Assembly (NCBI RefSeq): GCF_007904085.1
Contig: NZ_CP042327.1
Coordinates: forward strand, 18,067 to 82,066
Direction of reading: 5' to 3'
Length of the DNA: 64,000 nucleotides
Source: Euhalothece natronophila Z-M001
Lineage (GTDB): Bacteria > Cyanobacteriota > Cyanobacteriia > Cyanobacteriales > Rubidibacteraceae
Shown here: positions 56,901 through 64,000 of the stretch, one piece after another
Position numbering within the stretch: position 1 is the stretch's first letter
Layout: the number at the start of each line of letters is the position of its first letter
Position numbers and translations under genes: made by a program
Notes under the pieces: model-generated
Told to the model about the DNA's origin: nothing
Database searches by the model: none
Seen by the model: only the letters and a program-made list of their open reading frames with translations

Positions 56901-57818
56901 CAGTAATAAATTCCGCGACTCGGCTACTAGGAGAAATAACAGCCGATAAATTAATAACAGTAGTTCCCGATAATAGTCTTTTTCTGAAAGTTCTCCTGTG
57001 GCAATGGCGTTTCGTAGTTGCTGATTAGCACGATGTTGGAGAAATCCTGTTCCTAATGATACCAGTGTTTTCTCCACCTGATCTCGCAGGCGATCGCGAA
57101 TTCGTCCTCCCTGTTTACGTGCTTCTTGATGGTAGTATTCTAATAAGCACTCTTCTGTGTCTTCTGTTCCACCTGGTAAGCGCGATCGATGAAAAAGTCG
57201 GTAAAATAGGGAAAATTCAGCATAATCTTCACTATTGAGGATTTGTTCTAAATCAAACTCCACATAAGTTAAGCGTGTCATCAGAGAGGAGTCTCGCAGC
57301 AACCGCCAGCGATAACCATTAGTGACAACAGCCCATAAATGTTCAGTACGGTTAAGATATTCTTGAACTAACGCATGGGCGGACAGTCGAGGCGTTCCAC
57401 TAGCAGGTTTTTGTTCTAGAGATAGCCGACAACTGATAATATGTAGGGGTGGCTTTTCTTCTTCTGAACTCTGTTCCCCACTCTCGACTCCTTCTGCGCG
57501 ATGGGAAATAGCGTAGGTTTGTCCCTCCACTACCGCTGCTTTTTGCTGATAAACAGGTTGATAGCCCAATAATTCTAAAATCGGAATTACCCACTGTTCC
57601 CGCGTGAGACTAGTTGCGCTATCTTTAGAATCAAGTCTATCTAATCGTCTTTGGAAGGCTTGATAATAGGCTTTGATATCTCCCCAAGTTGTAGCGATTT
57701 CATCAGCGAGGTTATCCGTTGCTTTAAAACCAAAATCGACGGGAGTTTGTCCCTTTATTTCTTCAGCAAGGATATCGGGAGTAAAATCAGCAGTGATGAG
57801 GTTTCCTTCTACTTTCAT
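53955..57818 (-). CDS. Eco57I-type adenine-specific DNA methylase (DISARM DrmMI-like)
   Basis: 1287 aa. The N-terminal part (about 75-140) resembles a nuclease-like or linker region (TREQWVIPILELLGYQPVYQ then SAHALVQEYLNRTEHLWAVV). The N6-adenine methylase motif I is ICDPACGSGHFLLAAARRIG near 495 and motif IV is CILGNPPWEQLQ near 770. The C-terminal third is a TaqI/Eco57I-like specificity region ending in LYGLTRDELRYILDP. DISARM class 1 uses such a large methylase to mark self DNA. It is between the helicase at 46818 and the SNF2 gene at 59309. Confidence 0.85.
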   Translation of the reverse strand: MKVEGNLITADFTPDILAEEIKGQTPVDFGFKATDNLADEIATTWGDIKAYYQAFQRRLDRLDSKDSATSLTREQWVIPILELLGYQPVYQQKAAVVEGQTYAISHRAEGVESGEQSSEEEKPPLHIISCRLSLEQKPASGTPRLSAHALVQEYLNRTEHLWAVVTNGYRWRLLRDSSLMTRLTYVEFDLEQILNSEDYAEFSLFYRLFHRSRLPGGTEDTEECLLEYYHQEARKQGGRIRDRLRDQVEKTLVSLGTGFLQHRANQQLRNAIATGELSEKDYYRELLLLIYRLLFLLVAESRNLLLNHADAEKARIYREYYSIERLRAIAEQPLHRREGFQDLWEGLKVTFALFDENWRGKLLGLSPLNGDLFGSNTLSHLKLCALDNHDLRQAIRQLSLYESRQQQRRINYSALDVEELGSIYESLLDFQPRIIENQGIYEFKLVPGSERKSTGSYYTPPELVAQLIKSALEPVIEDRLQNSQFRPEQALLSLKICDPACGSGHFLLAAARRIGKELARLRTGEAQPVPEQLRKAVRDVIQNCIYGVDLNPLAVDLCKVALWIEGFCEGYPLNFLDHRIKCGNSLVGVLDLDCLQEGIPDKAYKAVTGDEKTIAQQKTKENKKQRKDLERGQLSINFNQLEESREEYVEAFREVGNIVETTTTAYREKEERYRNSRHNPQWWRDYTACNLWTAAFFMPLTEQNLQLLPTTAVLQRLLAGEEKGLTDVIEAAEKLAEEKRFFHWELEFPEVFEEGGFDCILGNPPWEQLQLAEKEFFASRDSEIANAKNSSERKKLIQKLPETNPILAEEWEQAKHFADAETKFVRESGRYLLTATGKINTYAVFAETDRKLVGNQGRAGVIVPTGIATDDTCKKFFGDLIKTRSLEKLTGYENEAFIFSAVHNAFKFCNLVITGEDIQVKETDFIFFCRYFSDINDPKRHFTLTPEDTQLINPNTLTCPIFRTHPDADLTKKIYQHIPVLDNEKQGKNPWGITFRQGLFNMSSDSNLFISEEKLEEVNHSVVPLYEAKMFYQFDHRFTTYDGATKAELNAGRLPHVSGNKKQDFNYTVQPRYWVDKAEVENRLAEKWDKEWLIAFRDVTNSTSERTAIFSLIPKVAVGHNAPIIFSKKIDSLLISCLIANLNSIVFDFVARQKVGGTHMTFFVLKQLPVISPENYTQEDIDYISSRVLELVYTAWDMKPFAEDMGYNGEPFIWDEQRRAKLRAELDAYYAKLYGLTRDELRYILDPKDVYGEDFPSETFRVLKNNEINKYGEYRTQRLVLAAFDLL

Positions 57819-57894
57819 CGGGATTTAGGGAACAGGAATTTTCTAGTATTGTAGAATTATGAAACATCATTTGTAAAAATTTAATTTGACTGCA

Positions 57895-58209
57895 ATGAAT
57901 CGTCAAGTTGTTCTCTCTACCCTCAACGAACACTTAAAAGAGATCAATCAGTTTGGGGTAAAATCTCTGGCTCTATTTGGCTCAACTGCGCGAAATTAAG
58001 CCAATCCCGACAGCGATCTCGATTTCCTTGTGGAATTTGAAGGGGCTGCGACTTTAGATGGCTATATGGGTCTAAAATTCTTCTTAGAAGACCTTTTTGA
58101 TAAAGAAGTCGATCTAGTAATTAAAGCAGATTTAAAACCCCAAATCTGAGAAAACGTTATTAACGAAGCCATAAATGTCACGTCACCTTTTGCGGTAAGA
58201 TATGGATAG
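57895..58209 (+). pseudogene. MNT-type nucleotidyltransferase antitoxin with two stops
   Basis: The frame from 57895 (MNRQVVLSTLNEHLKEINQF) contains LALFGSTARN then TAA, and ANPDSDLDFLVEFEG, DLVIKADLKPQI then TGA. GSTAR and DSDLDFLVEF are the nucleotidyltransferase motif of MNT antitoxins; both internal stops look like point mutations of GAA and CGA. The HEPN toxin partner is not seen. Dead gene. Confidence 0.8.
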
Positions 58210-58230
58210 ACTCGCAAGCAAGGAAAAAAC

Positions 58231-58428
58231 ATGGTTAACCTTAATCCTCTGACAAGAAGGTTTGAAAATGGCACAAAGCCTTCTCATAGCCAAAAAAAAC
58301 CAAAGTATCGCATTGCTGCTGGTAGTCTAATTCTCTCTCCTGATGCTCTGGCGAAAGATGAAAGAGTAAAGAAACAGCTTGATTACTTACGGAAGAAACG
58401 GAACAGTTACTCTCACTCAGAAAACTAG
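58231..58428 (+). CDS. Small hypothetical protein
   Basis: 65 aa, MVNLNPLTRRFENGTKPSHS then PKYRIAAGSLILSPDALAKD. Ribosome site AAGGAA precedes the ATG by about 8 bases. Basic and not recognised; could be a fragment. It is on the strand of the dead nucleotidyltransferase just upstream. Confidence 0.35.
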   Translation: MVNLNPLTRRFENGTKPSHSQKKPKYRIAAGSLILSPDALAKDERVKKQLDYLRKKRNSYSHSEN

Positions 58429-58544
58429 CCAAATTCTTCCTCTTTTGACCCAAAGTTATGGAAGACATAGTAGTCAAACTTATTTAAAGAAGCAATCTCA
58501 CTTTCAGGTCATTTTTTCTTGATTCTTCGTTCCTTATTCTTAGG

Positions 58545-59006
58545 TTACTTGTCACTAAAATACTCGTTAATAAAATTCTCTGGAGTGAAACAATTAAACT
58601 CAGCAATTGTCGCTATTAACTTGCGATTTCCTGAAATAAAACAGTCTGCTTGTCCATTTTTTGCTGTTAAATAAATTTCAATATCTTCTGAGGGAATGAT
58701 TTTTTGTTTAGCTAATTCTGATTTTTCCTTTGTCCAATCTAAAGTTGAAGGAAGATAGTAAATAGGTAACCAACGCCACAGATTAGAAATAATTTCTCCT
58801 GCTTGTTCTTTTCCATATAGATATTTGCTAACTCGACGAATTTGATCAAGCAGTTCATCGGAAAAAATCACCTCTCCTGTAATTGAGGAAGGTTTTCCCC
58901 GATAGCCAAATGCTTCTAAAATAAAACTTTCTGCACTTGAGCGATCAGCATCTCCAATAATAAATATATTAGTATCTAAAAAAAACCGTTTTAAGGAAAT
59001 GCTCAC
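58545..59006 (-). CDS. PIN-domain toxin-like protein
   Basis: 153 aa. FFLDTNIFIIGDADRSSAES (Asp of strand 1), SSITGEVIFSDEL and a central PSEDIEIYLTAKNGQADCFI then SGNRKLIATI fit the PIN fold. Overlaps the antitoxin by 38 bases. It lies between the dead nucleotidyltransferase and the SNF2 helicase. Confidence 0.75.
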   Translation of the reverse strand: MSISLKRFFLDTNIFIIGDADRSSAESFILEAFGYRGKPSSITGEVIFSDELLDQIRRVSKYLYGKEQAGEIISNLWRWLPIYYLPSTLDWTKEKSELAKQKIIPSEDIEIYLTAKNGQADCFISGNRKLIATIAEFNCFTPENFINEYFSDK

Positions 59007-59238
59007 TCCCCTCTCCCTTTTCTTTTAGCATTTCTAACTTAACTTGATGAATTAAATCCCGAACTTTTTCTGGGGTATCATAGCCTTTTTCTTTCATCAT
59101 CTGATGACGAGATTCATATTCATCAGGCTGTTTCGAGGAAACAACAATTACATCAACTTCACCATTTTTAATGTCTTCAGGAAGAGAAACAGATAAATCC
59201 CCATCTTTGATGATTCCTTTTGTCTGGATAATTCTCAT
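58969..59238 (-). CDS. Antitoxin of the PIN pair
   Basis: 89 aa. The N-terminus RIIQTKGIIKDGDLSVSLPE is a Phd/AbrB-like strand pattern with a helical C-terminus (TPEKVRDLIHQVKLEMLKEK). It precedes and overlaps the PIN gene, consistent with an antitoxin. The last residues (HFLKTVFFRY) are in the overlap. Confidence 0.65.
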   Translation of the reverse strand: MRIIQTKGIIKDGDLSVSLPEDIKNGEVDVIVVSSKQPDEYESRHQMMKEKGYDTPEKVRDLIHQVKLEMLKEKGEGSEHFLKTVFFRY

Positions 59239-59308
59239 GGTTCTCCACTCTTGTTCACTACTATCTCTATTTTATTTGTTGTTTGGTAACTGGTAACTGA
59301 TAAGCTGT

Positions 59309-61294
59309 TTATTTGGGCTGTAGAATATAAACCCCTAAAATATCTAACGGTAACTGTGGTTCAACGTTCACTTTTCCTTCTTTGGTAATGCTGCGAACCC
59401 GTTGATGGGATTGAGAAATACTTTCAGCACGTTCATGGGCAAATTGTTCTAAACTAGGGGTTAATTCCTCTAGGCGATCAATAATTCGATGAAGAGTTTG
59501 TTGTTTCCGTGCGCGAGGATAGTCTGCGACAGGTTTAGCTTGATTAAATAAGGTTTCTGTCTCTTCTGGCGTTAACCATTGCGCTTGAGAAGGAACTCCT
59601 GTAAAGCCTTGTAACCAGCATTCTTCAGCTAGTAAGGGGGAAGTTCTTCGTTGTTTGATTAAATATCGTCCTCGCAACAGGAGAACAAATACGGGGTTGT
59701 TAACGAGATCAGTAACCGTAAAGCCACATCGCGCTGCTACTGAATTTTCTGGGCTTTCTAAGGCTTCTTCTAAAAGGGTTTTAGCTAGGGTTTCTACTAG
59801 GGGATGATTCCGTCCAATCACTTCAATCCCTTCGGGTGCGGGGGAGGTAAAAGTAATATCCCTCGGGCGATCTCCCAATACGGGAACTAAACAAGCAGGA
59901 ATATTTGGGAGTCGCCAACTATCCCGTTTTTTGATCAAACTGGCGTTTAATCTTTCTAACGCAGTATTGACAAAATTTTCAACTTGTGCGTTGCTCCCTA
60001 AAGCGCGATCGCTGTCTTCGAGTTCAGCTTGGACTTGTTCAGGTTTGATGCTACGCTGGGCAAAGCGCGATCGGTTTTTCCGTTCTCTTTCTACGGCACG
60101 ATCCCAACTTTTCTGCACTTCTAACAAGGCGGTATCTTGGTCATCTAGCAGTTCCAGTAATGACAACTGTTGGGCTTGTTCAGCGTGTTCAAATAAGGAT
60201 TCAAACACGGCTTCTGAAACATCATTGCTATCTAAAGGAACAGGGACAGTAATTCCCAAGGTTTTATGGATGTTGACTGCTTTGCGAATCAAAACATCTA
60301 GCACTGCTCCATCTACTGGGTTATCCTGTCCATAAAGGAGGAAGCATTTTACTTTCTGCGCTGTTTGCCCATAACGGTCAATGCGTCCTTCCCGTTGTTC
60401 TAAGCGGTTAGGATTCCAAGGTAAATCATAGTGAATGACCGCATTAAAATAAAGTTGCAGGTTGACTCCTTCGCTTAAACAGTCAGTGGCGACTAATACC
60501 CGTTTTGGATATGTGATTAATTCGTCTAAGCGAATTTCTCGTTCGTCTTCAGAGAGTTCTCCTGTAATTCCAATGATTCGCAAGTCTGAGTCTTTCTTTT
60601 TCTTCTTTGAGAACTGTTGACGCAGTTGTTCGGTAAGGTAGTTGGCAGTGCTAATGTAGCGACACCAAATAATTGGTTGATAGCCTTGGGGGAGAAGGTC
60701 TTCAATAATTTCATATAACCGTTCCAGTTTCAAGTCTCCTTTTCCCTGTAGTTGTTCTGCTTGACGCACAAATTCCCTTAACTGTCGGCGATCTTTTTCC
60801 TGATAACTTTGTTTACCCTGTTCCACCACAATTGTTGGCGGTGCATCAACAGCTTGTTCTTGATCTGTGGGATCATAAGTATAACTAGCTGCAACTTGTT
60901 CATCTAAAACATCAGAAGTATTCCCGACTGCCAAATCTTTACTCGCCTGACGTTTCAAAGTCGCGATCGCTGCTGCAGGGGAAGACATAACACAGCGAAT
61001 AATTGCTAAAGCTGACCAATACCGTCCCCGTTGTTGCGCTTGGCTGAGTTGAGAGGAATCGGTTTTAACTAATCCTCGCGCAAAGTCATAAACAGTGCTG
61101 AATAGTTTTCGATACTCTGGAGAAAGACGATAGGGCTTTTCTAAGGATTCTCGTTCGGGGAAAGAAGTTGTGGTAATCCAGTCTTGGACATCTGCCCGTC
61201 GCCGTTGAATTAAATGTTGGGCGAGGTGGGCGCGTTGAGACTCAGTGAGATTTTCGAGATCAAAGTCTTCAAACTCTGGTTTAATTAGTCCCAA
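59309..61294 (-). pseudogene. SNF2-type helicase (DrmD-like), C-terminal part after frameshift
   Basis: 661 aa. Helicase C motifs: PIIWCRYISTANYLTEQLRQ, VLVATDCLSEGVNLQLYFNA and DLPWNPNRLEQREGRIDRYGQ (about 205-310). It lacks the ATPase half, which lies in another frame at 61302-62147. Joining the frames by removal of one T gives GIETAFRSLLGLIKPEF across the break. The whole would be about 945 aa, near the size of DISARM DrmD. A programmed +1 shift is possible; a mutation or sequencing error is also possible. Confidence 0.8.
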
Positions 61295-61301
61295 TAATGA
61301 T

Positions 61302-62147
61302 CTAAAAGGCTGTTTCTATCCCACTGTGAGGGGTTGCGGTTAATAAGAGTAAATGTAAATTTTCATCATCAGCTAAATCTCGCACTAGACGATGGCGTTG
61401 CTGAGTGGTGCTATAATCGCTGCGTTGGGTACAGGTATGGGCTTCATCTACAATCACTAATTCGGGATGATGAGTCAGAAAACTTGCCCGCCGTCGTTCT
61501 GATTTTACATAGTCAAGACTGATGATCAGATGGCGGTAGTAGCTGAAGAGATGATGATCCCCAGAAGGGAGACTGCGTTCTAGTTTAGAGGCGGTTCCTG
61601 AACGAATGACTACTGCATCGAGATTAAATTTCTGTTTCAGTTCCTTTTGCCACTGATCGCACAGTTGAGGGGGACACAAAACGGCAAAGCGGTTAATTTC
61701 AGCGCGATCGCGCAATTCTCGAACAATTAAGCCAGCTTCGATGGTCTTCCCAATTCCTACATCATCGGCAATCAGCAACCGCACTGGATCCAGTCTTAAC
61801 GCCATTAGTAAGGGAACTAGCTGATAGGGATGAGGGCTTACAGACAACCGTCCAAAACAACGAAAAGGCCCAGCACCACTGCGTAAACTTAATTGGGCTG
61901 ACTGCATGAGGAGTTTTCCCGCCTTATGATCTTGAATATAGTTAGGATCAGGAAGGGGAAAATGAGTCGAACTGAGACTTTCTAAGTTTTGCTCTAAAAG
62001 TGGGCGATAAATGCCACAAATTTGTTCCTCATTGCCACTGAGAGGACGTAAGCGGATAATTTGGTCATTGTCACTGGGAAGCACTACCCAAGCGCGATCG
62101 CGACTAGAGACAAGGGTTCCTGGAGTTGGGGAGTCGTTGGTCATCAA
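61302..62147 (-). pseudogene. SNF2-type helicase (DrmD-like), N-terminal ATPase part before frameshift
   Basis: 281 aa. Walker A ADDVGIGKTIEAGLIVREL (about 122-140), Walker B VIVDEAHTC (about 232-240) and motif III LLLTATPHSG (about 268-277), then the frame stops at TAG, 3 codons after motif III. The last codons are GCC TTT TAG; reading the second TTT in the +1 frame restores the helicase. Promoter region upstream contains HIP1 sites but no clear -10. Confidence 0.85.
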
Positions 62148-62274
62148 GTCTAAACCCCGTCTGGTTTGTTACCCTCAAGCTCTCATTTTATCAGAGTTTT
62201 AGCAAGTTTCCAATGCAACGCGATCGTGCTTTATTAAGAAGGAGAAATTAGCCCATAAATGTATAAGCACAAAA

Positions 62275-62549
62275 GAGTGAACTACCTCCTTAAATAAAAG
62301 ATTGTAAGAGAGGCTTCCTACCCAATCAGGTGCTTATCACTTCCGAAGAAGAAACAAGTCTTACCCAAGGCGATAGGCTACTCCCGCGTCCCACAGGTAA
62401 AAAAGCATGGTAGAGAATTGAAAATTCTTTTAATTCTGGCTTGGTTTTCCGCCAATTTGGTTCCCATGCGAACTTTATTCAATTATACCGCAAATGGGCT
62501 GATTCATCTACCGACTAAATTAAAATTGTAGTCGTAGGATTCTCAGCCC
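62275..62549 (-). mobile_element. Ends resembling a gene-less IS200/IS605 element
   Basis: On the minus strand the segment 62549-62496 folds as GGGCTGA (62549... as plus TCAGCCC) with TCAGCCC and inner arms around TAGTCG, a typical left-end hairpin. The segment 62410-62275 on the same strand contains GGGAGTAGCCTATCGCCTTG, GGAAGTGATAAGCACCTG, TTGGGTAGGAAGCC and, after a short variable stretch, GGTAGTTCAC, a pattern familiar from TnpB-associated right ends and omega-RNA. No tnpA or tnpB frame lies between. I infer a non-autonomous palindromic element or deletion derivative. Confidence 0.4.
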
Positions 62550-63399
62550 TCATACTAAAATCAAATGTCTTGACGTTCTATAGATTATAATCTACTGATT
62601 ATTTTTTTTTCAATAGATGAGTGCTTTTGATGTGATCGCTTTTCCTCTTCCCTTTGATTCACTACTTGCCCCTTTTCGCCTTATTACCTCTTTTCTCTCT
62701 TTTTAATACCTATTAAATAGTGATAAACGTTAATACTTACAGTTTCTTTATTAGCATCCTTTTAGTGATTAGATGCAATTTAACAAGCGACCTATATTTA
62801 TTTTTTAGTTACAAAAGGGTATAATGCCTCTATTCCTTGTAATGGCTTATTTTTAGCTATTTTCACACTGTCCCCTTAGATTATGATCACATGGTATTTT
62901 ATATTTTCTTAAGGTGGGGCGCGATCGTGTTGAACTTTAAAATTATGCCCCTTTTTCTGTCAGACATTTTACACTGCTTGCAACCACCAAGTAGAAAAAG
63001 AGAAGACATGGGGGGGAGGGGGCAAAGACATGGGGGGAAAAAAGCTAATATGTTGAATAATCATAAAAACTTATAATCTTCATTACAATAATATAGTAAT
63101 ACAAATAACAATAGTGATTTAAAAAGGGAAAATAGAGTGAACAAAAAAAATCCCCAATAATGGGGAAAAACGATACAATTATCCTGAAATGAGTTTTTTT
63201 GTTTTGACCTTGACCTGCTGACCTGACTTGCTCTCTCTTTTCTCGCGTCTCTTTCTTCTCGCGCTCCCTCGCGTTTTTTTCCTTCCTTTTTCCTTCCTTA
63301 CTAAATTACGTGAAACGATTTTTTACTCACTATTGATCACTTATTTATAGCAATCCTAAATCAGTTGTAAAAATAAGCAGTCATTAATTAAGGAGCATC
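62550..63399. other. AT-rich intergenic region with G-rich and pyrimidine tracts
   Basis: No gene seen. Notable: G7-A-G5 and G6 runs at 63010-63037; four spaced TGACC-type repeats at about 63205-63225; a C/T-rich run with repeated CTCGCG at 63230-63290. A possible transposon end, TATAGCAATCCTAAATCAG, lies near 63346 and may bound the IS630 element at right. Confidence 0.4.
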
Positions 63400-64000
63400 T
63401 TACTGTCTTTTCTTGGGAAAGAAACCGTATTTATGTAATTTGGTAAACTCAAACACTTCGTTTTGAAGGAAGAACTTAAATAGCCACTTGACTAGGGCAA
63501 ATGAGTTGAGTTTATACCAAAACTTTCTCAGAAAATTCTTAGCTTTTAACCAAATATCTTCTACTGGGTTTTGATCAGGAGCATTTGGGGCTAAAATCTC
63601 ACAGTGAATTGGTCTTTCTGAAACCTCTAAGTTTGATTATTTTCCTTTAAATATTCTTTCATTTCTTTGTACCTGTGATAACTGGCTCCATCCCAAATAA
63701 TTAATAATCGACTTGTCGGATTTATTGCTCTTAATTTCTCTAAAAATGAAACTGTATTTTTCGCATTTCCTTGATCATATTCTTCCACTAAAAATTCTTT
63801 GGTTTGATAATTTAAGGCTCCATAGTAGGTAGCGCGAGCGCGCTCATTTGTCATGGGAATTTCTAACCTTTCTTCAGTCTCTCCCACCCATATCCACAAA
63901 CATCTCCCCATAAAAGGTGACATTCATCAATTAAATACACCACCAGCTCTCCACTCTCTATCTCCTGACGATTCGCTTCTAACAACTCACAAAGTTCTTC
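63400..64000 (-). pseudogene. IS630-type transposase with two frameshifts, runs off the right edge
   Basis: Three reading frames together give one IS630/Tc1 DDE transposase. The N-terminal part visible at the edge reads LVVYLIDECHLLWGDVCGYG; the middle, ETEERLEIPMTNERARATYY and GALNYQTKEFLVEE then LLIIWDGASYHR, is in a second frame (about 63627-63890); the C-terminus, CEILAPNAPDQNPVEDIWLK, is in a third (63400-63640). D in LIDECH, D in IIWDGASYH and E in PVEDIW are the DDE triad. Frameshifts lie near 63890 and 63640. The gene is inactive as written, though one shift might be natural frameshifting in this family. Confidence 0.85.

Noticed and set aside
46818..62147. Naming the three large genes drmA, drmMI and drmD
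   Set aside because: Gene content is similar, but drmB and drmC are not separate genes and orthology was not tested, so symbols were withheld.

Overview
The window looks like part of a large accessory replicon, most likely a plasmid, of a cyanobacterium. The evidence is the many copies of the HIP1-type octamer GCGATCGC and its variants, a cyanobacterial CyRepA1-type plasmid replication protein at the left edge, a complete parA-parB operon with its own palindromic sites, a tyrosine recombinase, and an unusually dense set of toxin-antitoxin and phage-defence genes. No rRNA, tRNA or core metabolic genes were seen. The species cannot be named from the sequence alone.

Layout. (1) 1-8.7 kb, plasmid maintenance: rep protein (runs off the left edge) with a translationally coupled 44-aa leader ORF; a ribbon-helix-helix gene whose 3' end is made of 21-bp iteron-like tandem repeats; a zone of decayed duplicated genes; a PIN toxin-antitoxin pair; parA-parB with three identical 20-bp palindromes (candidate parS), one of them inside parB; and an XRE regulator. 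(2) 9.2-19.5 kb, a probable uncharacterised conflict/defence island: a RelE-like/UvrD helicase fusion followed by a NERD-nuclease/UvrD helicase on the plus strand, facing a minus-strand operon with a 40-aa basic protein, a second NERD/UvrD helicase, an unknown 287-aa protein and three tandem paralogous mini-kinases. (3) 19.7-37 kb, a type III-B CRISPR-Cas locus: cas1, cas2, CRISPR array 1, a CARF-HEPN ribonuclease gene, a vapBC-like pair, a fused cmr6-cmr1 gene, cmr5, cmr4, cmr3 and cas10, then a divergent P-loop kinase-WYL fusion and CRISPR array 2. The two arrays share repeats and leaders. A SWIM zinc-finger gene follows. (4) 37.4-46.8 kb, small modules: higBA, a wrecked UPF0175/PIN pair, an integrase, an orphan queD, two genes truncated against each other, brnTA, plasmid DNA-binding proteins, a J-domain-like operon and mazEF. 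(5) 46.8-62.1 kb, a DISARM-like module: a 1777-aa DEAD/DEAH helicase with zinc-binding, DUF1998-like C-terminus, a 1287-aa Eco57I-type adenine methylase, and an SNF2-family helicase split by one base. Toxin-antitoxin genes and short tandem repeats sit between these. (6) 62.2-64 kb, mobile-element debris: ends resembling a gene-less IS200/IS605 element, AT-rich non-coding DNA, and an IS630-type transposase with two frameshifts at the right edge.

Taken together, region 1 replicates and segregates the replicon, the toxin-antitoxin pairs probably stabilise it, and the cargo is three separate defence-type modules: type III-B CRISPR, a DISARM-like system, and the NERD-helicase/mini-kinase island. 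The last is the best candidate for an undescribed system. All functional statements are from reading the sequence; no database search was possible.
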